The notes below the pieces were generated by a model. That model was not told the DNA's origin and searched no databases. It saw nothing but the letters and a program-made list of their open reading frames with translations. Positions 6,277 through 13,323 of a DNA stretch of 19,622 nucleotides are shown here, piece after piece. The stretch is from Desulfobacterales bacterium. GTDB taxonomy: Bacteria; Desulfobacterota; Desulfobulbia; Desulfobulbales; BM004. The position numbers were made by a program, and so were the translations under genes. Position 1 is the first letter of the stretch; each line of letters begins with the position of its first letter. The stretch spans positions 1 to 19,622 of the forward strand of contig JAUXHH010000007.1 in the NCBI GenBank assembly GCA_030621655.1, written 5' to 3'.

Positions 6277-8721
6277 TTATTTTTTCACCCTCGAAACCTT
6301 GGCCCCTCGGCCCCTTGAACCCTTTTTCGCCTTTCCGCCTTTCTCTCTTTCCCTGAAGGCAATTTTTAAAATCTGATCCATGTTCTTTACCGGAATGAAC
6401 TCCATCTGTGCCCTGATATCTTTTGGGATTTCTACCAGGTCTTTTTTGTTCTGAGCAGGGATAATAACTTTTTTGATACCAGCCCTTAGGGCTGCAAGAG
6501 CTTTTTCCTTGAGGCCCCCAATGGGAAGCACCCTTCCCCTTAAGGTGATTTCACCTGTCATGGCTATGTCCCAGGCCATCTTTTTCTTGGAAATGGCTGA
6601 ATAGAGCGAAGTGGCCATGGTAACTCCTGCAGAAGGGCCGTCCTTGGGAATAGCGCCGGCAGGAACATGGATATGGATATCAACCTCTTCAAAGTATGAC
6701 TCGTCAATGTCGAATTTATCCATTCTCGACCGGCAGTAACTTAAGGCCGCCTTGGCCGACTCTTTCATTACATCGCCAAGTTGACCTGTTAAAATTAGAT
6801 TGCCTTTGCCCTTCATAATGATCGTTTCAATATAGAGGATTTCGCCGCCAGACTCTGTCCATGCCAGACCTGTGACCAGGCCTGGCTGGTCAATGGTCTC
6901 GACCTCGGATTCCGGTTGAAACTTGGGAGGCCCGAGATACTTGGAAAGGGTCTGCTTGGAGATAACATAGGGTCCCCGGCCGCCCTCGGCAATTTTTCGG
7001 GCGATCTTGCGGCACACCTTACCAATCTCCCGCTCCAGATTCCTCAAACCTGATTCCCGGGTATAATGGGAGATGATACGCTTAATGGTCTCATCATCCA
7101 GCTTAATATGTTTTTCAGTGATGCCGTTTTCAATCAGCTGCCGTGGCAGAAGATAACGGTTTGCTATTTCCAGCTTTTCTTCCAAGGTGTAGCCTGCAAG
7201 CCTGATGATCTCCATCCGGTCGAGAAGGGGGGACGGGATGGTGTCGGTGAGATTAGCCGTAGTGATAAACATTACTTTGGAAAGATCGTAAGGAATGTTC
7301 ATATAGTGATCTGAGAAAGAAAAATTCTGCTCCGGATCCAGCACTTCCAACAGGGCTGAAGATGGATCGCCTCTGTAATCGGATCCAACCTTGTCAATTT
7401 CATCCATCATGAAGACGGGATTGTTAGTAGCAACTGTTTTTAAGCCCTGGATTATGCGGCCCGGCATGGCACCTATATACGTTCTTCTATGACCACGAAT
7501 TTCAGCCTCATCCCGCATTCCTCCCAGAGAAACACGATGGAATTTTCGTCCCAGCGCTCTGGCGATCGACTGGCCAAGTGATGTCTTGCCCACACCGGGA
7601 GGACCGACAAAACAGAGAATCGGCCCCTTGGTTGACTTATTCAGTTTGCGAACTGCCAGGTATTCAAGAATTCTTTCCTTGACCTTCTCAAGACCGTAAT
7701 GATCAGCATCAAGAACCTCTTTAGCGATCTTCAGGTCAAGCCTGTCGCGACTCCCCTTGCTCCAGGGCACCTCGACCAACCAGTCGAGATAGGTTCTGAT
7801 GATGCCTGCTTCGGAAGAATCAGGATGCATCATTTCCAGACGCTTAAGCTGCTTGGTTGCCTCCTTCTTTGCATGGATCGGCATCCTTGCCTTGCGTATT
7901 TTTTCCTGCAATTCCTCAATTTCCTGGGCCCGTTCATCCACATCACCCAGTTCTTTTTTCAGGGCCTGCAACTGCTCGCGCAAATAGTACTCCCGCTGCG
8001 ACTTGGTCATCTCTTCCTTGGCTTCGGTCTGGATCTTCGCCTGCATGGTAGAAACTTCAAGTTCCTTATTGAGATATTCTGCCACCAGCTTAAGTTTTTC
8101 CACCGGGTCGAAACTCTCAAGGATCGCTTGAGCCTCAGGAATTTTCAAGCGCAGATTTGAAGCGACCAGGTCAGCAAGCCGCCCCGGATCTTCTATGTTA
8201 TTCATAATCATAACAAGATCCGAAGAGAGAATGCCGCGTAACGACATGATTTTTTCCGTCTGTTCCCGCACCGTACGCATGAGCGCCTCAACTTCAACGG
8301 TCACTTCCGGCATTTCCTGCTCTTCAACCACTTCCAACCGGACCTGGAAAAATGGGTCCTTCTGGGTGAATTCCTTTATTTTTACCTTGGTCAGAGCCTG
8401 GACCAGAACCTTAAGACGGCCATCCGGCAATTTCAGGGTTCGCATTATCATGCTGACCATGCCAACTTCATAGAGATCCTTGGGCTCTGGATTCTCCTGG
8501 GTGGAATCCTTCTGGGTCAGAAGCACCAAGAGTTTGTCCTGGGCAAGTGCTTCGTTGACTGCAGCCACCGAAGACGCCCTTCCGACAAAAAGCGGAATTA
8601 TCATAGAATTAAAAACAACAACATCACGAACTGCCATCAACGGTAGATCATCTGGTATTTCTATATCCTGACGCTCAGCAAAATCATCGAGATTGGCATG
8701 AATTGAATCATCAAAACCCAC
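6277..8721 (-). CDS. lon: ATP-dependent Lon protease
   Basis: A full-length LonA, the cytoplasmic AAA+ serine protease that degrades misfolded and regulatory proteins. The GTG at 8719-8721 is chosen as start because GGGAGG (8730-8735, minus strand) sits eight bases before it; this gives 814 residues. A longer frame with a TTG at 8752-8754 (825 residues) has no ribosome site. Numbered on the longer frame, the LON substrate-binding domain covers about 35-230, a coiled-coil arm about 235-310, Walker A GPPGVGKT 384-391, Walker B FMMDEIDK 448-455, and the protease domain about 620-800 with the Ser708 (PKDGPSAG) and Lys749 (GGLKEK) dyad. The last 25 residues, rich in Lys, Arg and Gly, are encoded by an octamer repeat and look like an added tail. 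Confidence 0.97.
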   Translation of the reverse strand: MGFDDSIHANLDDFAERQDIEIPDDLPLMAVRDVVVFNSMIIPLFVGRASSVAAVNEALAQDKLLVLLTQKDSTQENPEPKDLYEVGMVSMIMRTLKLPDGRLKVLVQALTKVKIKEFTQKDPFFQVRLEVVEEQEMPEVTVEVEALMRTVREQTEKIMSLRGILSSDLVMIMNNIEDPGRLADLVASNLRLKIPEAQAILESFDPVEKLKLVAEYLNKELEVSTMQAKIQTEAKEEMTKSQREYYLREQLQALKKELGDVDERAQEIEELQEKIRKARMPIHAKKEATKQLKRLEMMHPDSSEAGIIRTYLDWLVEVPWSKGSRDRLDLKIAKEVLDADHYGLEKVKERILEYLAVRKLNKSTKGPILCFVGPPGVGKTSLGQSIARALGRKFHRVSLGGMRDEAEIRGHRRTYIGAMPGRIIQGLKTVATNNPVFMMDEIDKVGSDYRGDPSSALLEVLDPEQNFSFSDHYMNIPYDLSKVMFITTANLTDTIPSPLLDRMEIIRLAGYTLEEKLEIANRYLLPRQLIENGITEKHIKLDDETIKRIISHYTRESGLRNLEREIGKVCRKIARKIAEGGRGPYVISKQTLSKYLGPPKFQPESEVETIDQPGLVTGLAWTESGGEILYIETIIMKGKGNLILTGQLGDVMKESAKAALSYCRSRMDKFDIDESYFEEVDIHIHVPAGAIPKDGPSAGVTMATSLYSAISKKKMAWDIAMTGEITLRGRVLPIGGLKEKALAALRAGIKKVIIPAQNKKDLVEIPKDIRAQMEFIPVKNMDQILKIAFREREKGGKAKKGSRGRGAKVSRVKK
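6290..6353. repeat. Octamer array overlapping the 3' end of lon
   Basis: On the plus strand the units CTCGAAAC, CTTGGCCC, CTCGGCCC, CTTGAACC, CTTTTTCG, CCTTTCCG, CCTTTCTC and TCTTTCCC run without a break in 8-bp phase. CTTGAACC is identical to a unit at 3019-3026. The array lies wholly inside the lon reading frame and encodes about the last 25 residues of the protein. Confidence 0.75.
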
Positions 8722-8902
8722 AGGTTTTTCCTCCCGTATAATAAAAGTTTCCAACTAGAAACATATTGTCTATTGTATCCTGTAAATAAGTAATCCGGAT
8801 ACCGTCTATTACTATTTATAATGTTATGGTGTTGTGAATCTAAACACTGGGAAGACTGAAGTCAAGGTCTGCATGTTTCTGTTTTCCCTGCTCGTTTTTT
8901 TG

Positions 8903-8932
8903 TTGATAAAAACCGTTATTCTTTTTTATGTA
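8903..8932 (+). promoter_or_regulatory. Possible sigma70-type promoter for the beta-helix gene
   Basis: In the 257-bp divergent gap between lon and the 8979 gene, TTGATA (8903-8908) and TATGTA (8927-8932) are 18 bp apart, 46 bp before the plus-strand start. The -10 match is poor, so this is tentative. No convincing lon promoter and no heat-shock (sigma32-like) motif was found on the minus strand. Confidence 0.25.
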
Positions 8933-8978
8933 ATCGGTCAACAGTAAATTTTTAAAAATTACTTATGGGCCATCAATT

Positions 8979-9779
8979 ATGCTTTCTGCACACTCTTTTT
9001 TTAATCTGTCCTCCTGGGAACATTCAGAACTCATTCGAGCTGAAGACCACGTTTGGCTTGCTCTGAAAAACCTCAAATCGCACCTTGGAATGCAGCACTA
9101 TCCTGAGTTAACACCCGCCCTGATTCAGGACGGTGAGCCTCTTAGGAGGACCCTGGTGTATTACAACGGCACCCTGCTGGAGGCCAGGGACTTTACCATT
9201 GAATATGGTGATGCCACCAAGGGGGCCATGAAGATATATCATGATGGAGAGCTTTTGATAGGCGCCAGTGTTATTATGGCAGGTGCTGTTCTTGCAGGTA
9301 ATCACATAAAGATCGGTAAAGGGGTGCTGATTGAGCCAGGTGCATTCATTAAATCTCCCACCATAATCGGCGACCAGACTGAAGTTCGCCATGGCGCCTA
9401 TATCAGGGGCAATTGCCTGATTGGCAGAAATTGCGTGGTAGGACATGCCACCGAGGTTAAACACTCCATTTTCCTGGACGGGGCCAAAGCAGGACATTTT
9501 GCTTACCTGGGAGATTCAATCCTCGGCAACCAAGTCAACCTGGGGGCAGGGACAAAGCTGGCAAATCTACGCTTTATCAAAGGCGAGATCGCCATCAGTA
9601 CTCCTGGCGACCAGGTAAAAACAGGCTTGCGAAAGTTGGGTGCCATACTGGGAGACTATGTGCAGACAGGATGTAATTCCGTCACGAATCCAGGCACATT
9701 ACTTGGCAAAAAATCCATGGTTATCCCCAATACCACTGTACCATCGGGCTACCATGTAGATAATTCACTTATCAGGTAA
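8979..9779 (+). CDS. Left-handed beta-helix protein resembling the GlmU acetyltransferase half
   Basis: A 266-residue protein with no nucleotidyltransferase domain. Residues about 95-260 are hexapeptide repeats of the left-handed beta-helix fold (for example IGKGVLIEPGAFI, IGDQTEVRHGAYI, IGRNCVVGHATEV). The stretch AKAGHFAYLGDSILGNQVNL (169-188) matches the GlmU acetyltransferase core, and His173 corresponds to its catalytic histidine. GlmU itself is about 450 residues with an N-terminal uridylyltransferase. This N-terminus (1-90) is a short unrelated region (RAEDHVWLALKNLKSHLG). It may be an acyl- or acetyltransferase acting on a sugar nucleotide, or a regulatory relative. It is divergent from lon. 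No Shine-Dalgarno is visible before the ATG, so the start is less certain. Confidence 0.85.
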   Translation: MLSAHSFFNLSSWEHSELIRAEDHVWLALKNLKSHLGMQHYPELTPALIQDGEPLRRTLVYYNGTLLEARDFTIEYGDATKGAMKIYHDGELLIGASVIMAGAVLAGNHIKIGKGVLIEPGAFIKSPTIIGDQTEVRHGAYIRGNCLIGRNCVVGHATEVKHSIFLDGAKAGHFAYLGDSILGNQVNLGAGTKLANLRFIKGEIAISTPGDQVKTGLRKLGAILGDYVQTGCNSVTNPGTLLGKKSMVIPNTTVPSGYHVDNSLIR

Positions 9780-9784
9780 TGAAA

Positions 9785-9879
9785 GAAAATTGAAGATTTA
9801 TGGAAAAAATCTTTTAATATTAATCATTCGTCAACTGTTTTGTATGCTGATAATCTTCAATTTTCAATCTTCAATCTTC
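9785..9879. repeat. Inverted heptamer pair between two convergent genes
   Basis: GAAAATTGAAGATT (9785-9798) and its exact reverse complement AATCTTCAATTTTC (9852-9865) form a 14-bp inverted repeat around a 53-bp core. The right arm continues as heptamers AATCTTC, AATTTTC, AATCTTC, AATCTTC (9852-9879). The array reaches into the stop codon of the minus-strand gene. It may also act as a weak bidirectional terminator. Confidence 0.75.
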
Positions 9880-10168
9880 AATTGGCCCTGAGCCAGTATT
9901 CGTTTAAGGCATAAAAAAAGCCTATTATGATACCAAGGGTACAATAAATTCTTGCCACCCGGTCCCAGGGAAGACGTTCGCCGGTGGATCTCTGCATAAA
10001 GGATACGACCAGGATGGTCAACCCCACTACAAACGGAGATGTTAACAGGAGTTGGACCAGGGTTGACTTGATAGAATCAGCAAAGCTTTCCGGTGAATAC
10101 CTGAAGTTAAAAAACAGATAGGTAATAATTACTGCTACTAGTGAAATATTTTTTTTAATTGCATGCAT
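9878..10168 (-). CDS. Small membrane protein, unknown function
   Basis: A 96-residue hydrophobic protein with three likely transmembrane segments at about 8-23, 37-59 and 72-91, separated by a short polar stretch (QRSTGERLPWDR, 60-71). I do not recognise the family. The hydrophobic pattern with charged loops argues for a real protein. No Shine-Dalgarno is visible, and its ATG overlaps the start region of the divergent 10163 gene by six bases, which leaves no room between them for promoters. One of the two starts may therefore be wrong. The stop codon lies in the AATCTTC heptamer array. Confidence 0.6.
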   Translation of the reverse strand: MHAIKKNISLVAVIITYLFFNFRYSPESFADSIKSTLVQLLLTSPFVVGLTILVVSFMQRSTGERLPWDRVARIYCTLGIIIGFFYALNEYWLRAN

Positions 10169-11335
10169 ATGAAACCGTTAACATCAGCACTTATTTTTCC
10201 TGAAACAGAACCTTCGATTCATGATATTGGGAAGCTTCTGTTTTTCTTCAACTCATTATCCTATTATCTGCCTACAGAATCAGATGCAGAAACCCTCATT
10301 GACCAGAATTTATTCGATAATCTATGCGCCGGATATGTGCCGGCTCCACTTCACGAAGACCTTAGCCGTTTTAATCGCCTCTTAGGCGAAATGGAAAACA
10401 GCAGATCCGATGAACTTGCCCGTCTTTTCTCCTCTGCAAAGTCTCCAATAGCAACAGGGCAGATCAGGGACAAGGATGAGGCTTCAAGCTCCAGTATTCT
10501 TTCCGCCCTGCAAGAGGATAATGGCGAAAAAGCCCATATCCAGCTCAAAGAGCGTCTCTGGCAGGCCAGACTCATACTGAAGCTGGCCGAAATGCTCAAC
10601 AGAAGAGAAAGTGAAGTCAGGCAAGGCCTGGCCAAGATTTCTTCTGATGAGCAAAAAACTTTCGCCTCCCTTGCAGGATCAAACGGAACGGAACCTGGTG
10701 ATCCTGCACAATTCTCTGCCCTGGAAAAGCCCTTACATCTAAAGGGCAAAATTGAATATCCTGAAGACTATTCCGCCGGTGGATCTGCCATGTTAATCCC
10801 CTTGAGGATCAAAGCATGGGCTGAACTCTTCCTGGCAGACTCTTCCCCAAGTCGCCCTGGTGTCATTGTTACTACAAATCCTGACAGCGGAAGCATCCTC
10901 CTTGACAGATACGAAAATACCTGGCGCAAAACTCCGCAAAAACTTTTCTCCCTCTCCATTCCAATGTTTCCAGGCCTTGGCTCCAGCGAATCAGCTAAGG
11001 AACAATATATTGCAAGTAGGATTAAACTACGCCTGGCAGCCAAAGAAGACCTGAATTATTTTGAAAATTTTCTCAGGGAGACAGCCGTTTTACATGATTC
11101 ATCTTCCGACAAGCGGGAGGATATCAGCATAGATGCAGAGCATATTGCAGCTTGGGAGGAAACAGTAAAAATCGAATTTCCCAACCCTGCAACAGGGTAT
11201 CAAAAACTCGATTTCTATTGTTTCCCAGGCATCCCGTCACGCACCTTACTGCAAAGGCTCTTTCACCTCGAGCCAACTCCTTCCGTCAATGAGCAGGGGT
11301 ACACAACCGGCATACTGGCAATACTGCATACCTAA
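10163..11335 (+). CDS. Conserved-looking protein of unknown family
   Basis: A 390-residue, mostly soluble protein. Two starts six bases apart are possible (10163 and 10169); neither has a clear ribosome site. Residues about 15-60 are hydrophobic-helical (IHDIGKLLFFFNSLSYYLP). Residues about 85-170 are strongly charged and probably helical or coiled coil (KAHIQLKERLWQARLILKLAEMLNRRE). A central beta-rich part follows, and the C-terminus is aromatic (QKLDFYCFPGIPSRTLLQRLF). No signal peptide, metal-binding cluster or nucleotide-binding motif was found. Coding is supported by length, codon use and the close convergent fit (12 bp) with the usp gene. I cannot assign a function. Confidence 0.85.
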   Translation: MHMKPLTSALIFPETEPSIHDIGKLLFFFNSLSYYLPTESDAETLIDQNLFDNLCAGYVPAPLHEDLSRFNRLLGEMENSRSDELARLFSSAKSPIATGQIRDKDEASSSSILSALQEDNGEKAHIQLKERLWQARLILKLAEMLNRRESEVRQGLAKISSDEQKTFASLAGSNGTEPGDPAQFSALEKPLHLKGKIEYPEDYSAGGSAMLIPLRIKAWAELFLADSSPSRPGVIVTTNPDSGSILLDRYENTWRKTPQKLFSLSIPMFPGLGSSESAKEQYIASRIKLRLAAKEDLNYFENFLRETAVLHDSSSDKREDISIDAEHIAAWEETVKIEFPNPATGYQKLDFYCFPGIPSRTLLQRLFHLEPTPSVNEQGYTTGILAILHT

Positions 11336-11347
11336 GTTTTTGCCTCC

Positions 11348-11785
11348 CTATAAATTCTTATACGGATTAATTGTTAAGACCGGGCAGGGAGAAGACCTGA
11401 CGACTTTTTCAGCCACACTGCCGAACATGACTTTTTCAAGGCCCTTATAGCCATGGGTTCCCATGACAATCAAATCCATGCCACTTTCTTCCGTATGACG
11501 GATAATCTCCTCAGCCACATCTCCAACAAGGACTTTTGCCTCAATATTTTTCTGGCCGACTAAAAAGCTTTCCATTTTTTGTTCTGCGGCCTGCACCATC
11601 TCTTCTTCAAATTTGGCGACCGGCATATGGGGCACAAAAAAACCTGAGTAATCATCAAAACTCTGGACAACAAACACGACATGGAGTTTGGCTTGACATT
11701 TTCCAGAAAAATATCCGGCAGCTTCAAGGATTTTTTTAGAATTTTCAGAAAAATCAACCGGCACGAGAACTTTTTTAATATCCAT
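11348..11785 (-). CDS. Universal stress protein, UspA family
   Basis: A 145-residue single-domain Usp of the ATP-binding type. The N-terminus KKVLVPVDFSENSKKILEAA is the first beta-alpha unit. The nucleotide-binding signature G-x2-G-x9-G-S is present as GTHG followed by YKGLEKVMF and GS, near residues 109-123. The protein ends with the conserved RSSPCPVLTI strand. The family consists of cytoplasmic homodimers induced by starvation, oxidants and respiratory stress; the exact role here is unknown. A strong GGAGGG ribosome site precedes the ATG. The gene is monocistronic, converging with the 10163 gene and facing the ahbD gene across a 431-bp gap. Confidence 0.95.
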   Translation of the reverse strand: MDIKKVLVPVDFSENSKKILEAAGYFSGKCQAKLHVVFVVQSFDDYSGFFVPHMPVAKFEEEMVQAAEQKMESFLVGQKNIEAKVLVGDVAEEIIRHTEESGMDLIVMGTHGYKGLEKVMFGSVAEKVVRSSPCPVLTINPYKNL

Positions 11786-12216
11786 AATCCCCCTCCTTCT
11801 CTCTTGTTTTCAATAAGCTGCTTTAGAAAAGCTTAAACAGCCATAGTGACACAACTGAATTCACTCTATAATTATACATACTGTTTCCCATATAGCGTTT
11901 CTGAATGCAACTATATTTCTCCATACAGCTTTCATGCTCCTGTATTCATCCGGCTTTACTTTAGTATTAACTTACCTCTGGCTTATAATAAAATTTAATC
12001 ATTATCTCTTTTCATTGCCCGGTAAACTGACAGATAGATTTGCGGAGTTGCCATATATTACGGGTCGTCTGAAGCAGAATAAAGTAACATATATTTCTTA
12101 ACCATAAAGCATTGACCTGCCATCCCATCGGCCATATAGTAGCTAAAAAAATGTATACGACTATTTTTAATTCGTTTATTAATCTTGTACTATCCCTTAC
12201 CTATTAGGAGACCACG
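11786..12216. other. 431-bp divergent intergenic region, AT-rich
   Basis: This gap separates usp (minus) from ahbD (plus). It contains a possible minus-strand -10 box TATAAT (11871-11876) for usp without a good -35 partner, a 5-bp hairpin GCTTT/AAAGC (11820-11832), and the ahbD promoter at 12112-12140. A 55-codon plus-strand ORF (11934-12101) with a hydrophobic stretch exists but has no ribosome site. No RNA gene or repeat array was recognised. Confidence 0.6.
12112..12140 (+). promoter_or_regulatory. Sigma70-type promoter upstream of ahbD
   Basis: TTGACC (12112-12117) and TATAGT (12135-12140) are separated by exactly 17 bp. Each hexamer has one mismatch to the consensus (TTGACA, TATAAT). 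Transcription would start near 12147, giving a leader of about 70 bases before the GTG of ahbD. No operator was recognised beside it. Confidence 0.6.
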
Positions 12217-13272
12217 GTGGAATTTGACGTAAAATGGATTGCCTGGGAAATAACCAGGCGCTGTAATTTGAATTGTGTGCATTGCCGCTCTTCCTCGCAA
12301 ATGGAGATCAAGGATCATCCTGATTCCTCTTTGGAGGAAGCCAAAAGAGTGCTTGATGATATCAGCTCGTATGCCAAGCCGGTAGTGGTCCTTTCAGGAG
12401 GCGAGCCTCTTTTAAGAAAAGATGTTTTTGATATAGCCGCCTACGGCACCGAAAAGGATTTACGGATGTGCCTGGCTACCAACGGTACCCTTGTAACTGA
12501 AGAGACCTGCCTGAAAATTAAGGAGTCCGGCATCAGGATGGTATCCTTAAGTCTTGACGGGGCCTCTGCAGAGGTGCACGACGATTTTCGCAACCAGAAA
12601 GGTGCTTTTGAAGGAACAATCAGGGCCGCAGGTCTTTTCAAAAAACATAATATTGAATTTCTGATCAACTCTTCCTTTACAAAAAGGAACCAGGATGAAG
12701 TTCCCAAAATATATAAACTTGCCAAGGAGCTTGGTGCCACGGCCTGGTATATGTTCATGATCGTACCAACGGGTCGCGGGGAGGACATCCTTGCGGAACT
12801 CATTTCTCCGGAGGATTATGAAGAACTCCTTAACTGGCATTACGATATGGAAAAAGATGAGGACGATATGCTCGTCCGGCCTACCTGTGCGCCTCACTAT
12901 TACCGTATTGTTTTACAGCGCTCCAAAAATGATAAGGAAAAATTCAAACGTCGTTCCCTTAAATTCTCAACAGGCGGTTCCAAGGGATGCCTGGCCGGCC
13001 AGCTGATCTGTCTCATTGATGTTGACGGAGAGGTGCTGCCCTGCAGTTATTTCCCAAAATCTGCAGGCAATGTCCATAATCAGTCGTTCAAGGACATCTG
13101 GGAAAATTCGGAACTATTCAAAAGTTTAAGAGATTTCAAAAGCTATAAGGGAAGTTGCGGCCGCTGTGAATATGTTAATGTCTGCGGCGGATGCCGGGCT
13201 CGTTCCTATTCCATGACCGGGGATTACCTCGCTGAAGAACCCTTCTGCAACTATTCCCCAAAAAGAAAATAA
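12217..13272 (+). CDS. ahbD: Radical SAM heme synthase AhbD (Fe-coproporphyrin III decarboxylase), possibly AhbC
   Basis: A 351-residue radical SAM/SPASM enzyme. The SAM cluster motif is C16-x3-C20-x2-C23 (RRCNLNCVHCR) and GGEP is at 61-64. The AhbC/AhbD/NirJ mark TCAPHYYR lies at 223-230. The C-terminal SPASM cysteines are C258, C265, C276, C314, C317, C323, C326 and C344, inferred to hold an auxiliary 4Fe-4S cluster. The ending CEYVNVCGGCRARSYSMTGD is very close to what I recall of Desulfovibrio AhbD. AhbD removes two propionate carboxylates of Fe-coproporphyrin III to give heme b in the siroheme-dependent pathway. AhbC and NirJ are near relatives, so the exact paralogue is not proven. The start is GTG with AGGAG (12204-12208). 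hemE follows after 51 bp. Confidence 0.85.
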   Translation: MEFDVKWIAWEITRRCNLNCVHCRSSSQMEIKDHPDSSLEEAKRVLDDISSYAKPVVVLSGGEPLLRKDVFDIAAYGTEKDLRMCLATNGTLVTEETCLKIKESGIRMVSLSLDGASAEVHDDFRNQKGAFEGTIRAAGLFKKHNIEFLINSSFTKRNQDEVPKIYKLAKELGATAWYMFMIVPTGRGEDILAELISPEDYEELLNWHYDMEKDEDDMLVRPTCAPHYYRIVLQRSKNDKEKFKRRSLKFSTGGSKGCLAGQLICLIDVDGEVLPCSYFPKSAGNVHNQSFKDIWENSELFKSLRDFKSYKGSCGRCEYVNVCGGCRARSYSMTGDYLAEEPFCNYSPKRK

Positions 13273-13305
13273 TTAAGAATTAAGAATTTAAAATTAAGAA
13301 TTTAA
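13271..13305. repeat. AT-rich heptamer array between ahbD and hemE
   Basis: Five units in perfect 7-bp phase (AATTAAG, AATTAAG, AATTTAA, AATTAAG, AATTTAA) start on the stop codon of ahbD and end five bases before the GAGG ribosome site of hemE. The unit differs from the other arrays, but the period and intergenic setting are the same. Confidence 0.85.
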
Positions 13306-13323
13306 AGCTGAGGACCTATTTGA

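Noticed and set aside
7699..8160. A 153-codon plus-strand frame inside lon, and similar long antisense frames in pilT-like, dfx and fprA regions.
   Set aside because: They lie opposite strongly conserved genes, have low-complexity or Cys/Phe-rich translations and no ribosome sites.
8736..8860. A heat-shock (sigma32-like) promoter for lon.
   Set aside because: No CTTGAAA-type -35 with a CCCAT-type -10 was found on the minus strand; only weak AT-rich hexamers are present.
11336..11350. A bidirectional terminator between the convergent 390-residue gene and usp.
   Set aside because: Only 12 bp separate the stops and no stem of useful length was found.
11934..12101. A 55-codon plus-strand ORF with a hydrophobic N-terminal half in the usp-ahbD gap.
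   Set aside because: It has no ribosome site, lies in AT-rich DNA where such a frame is expected by chance, and resembles nothing I know.
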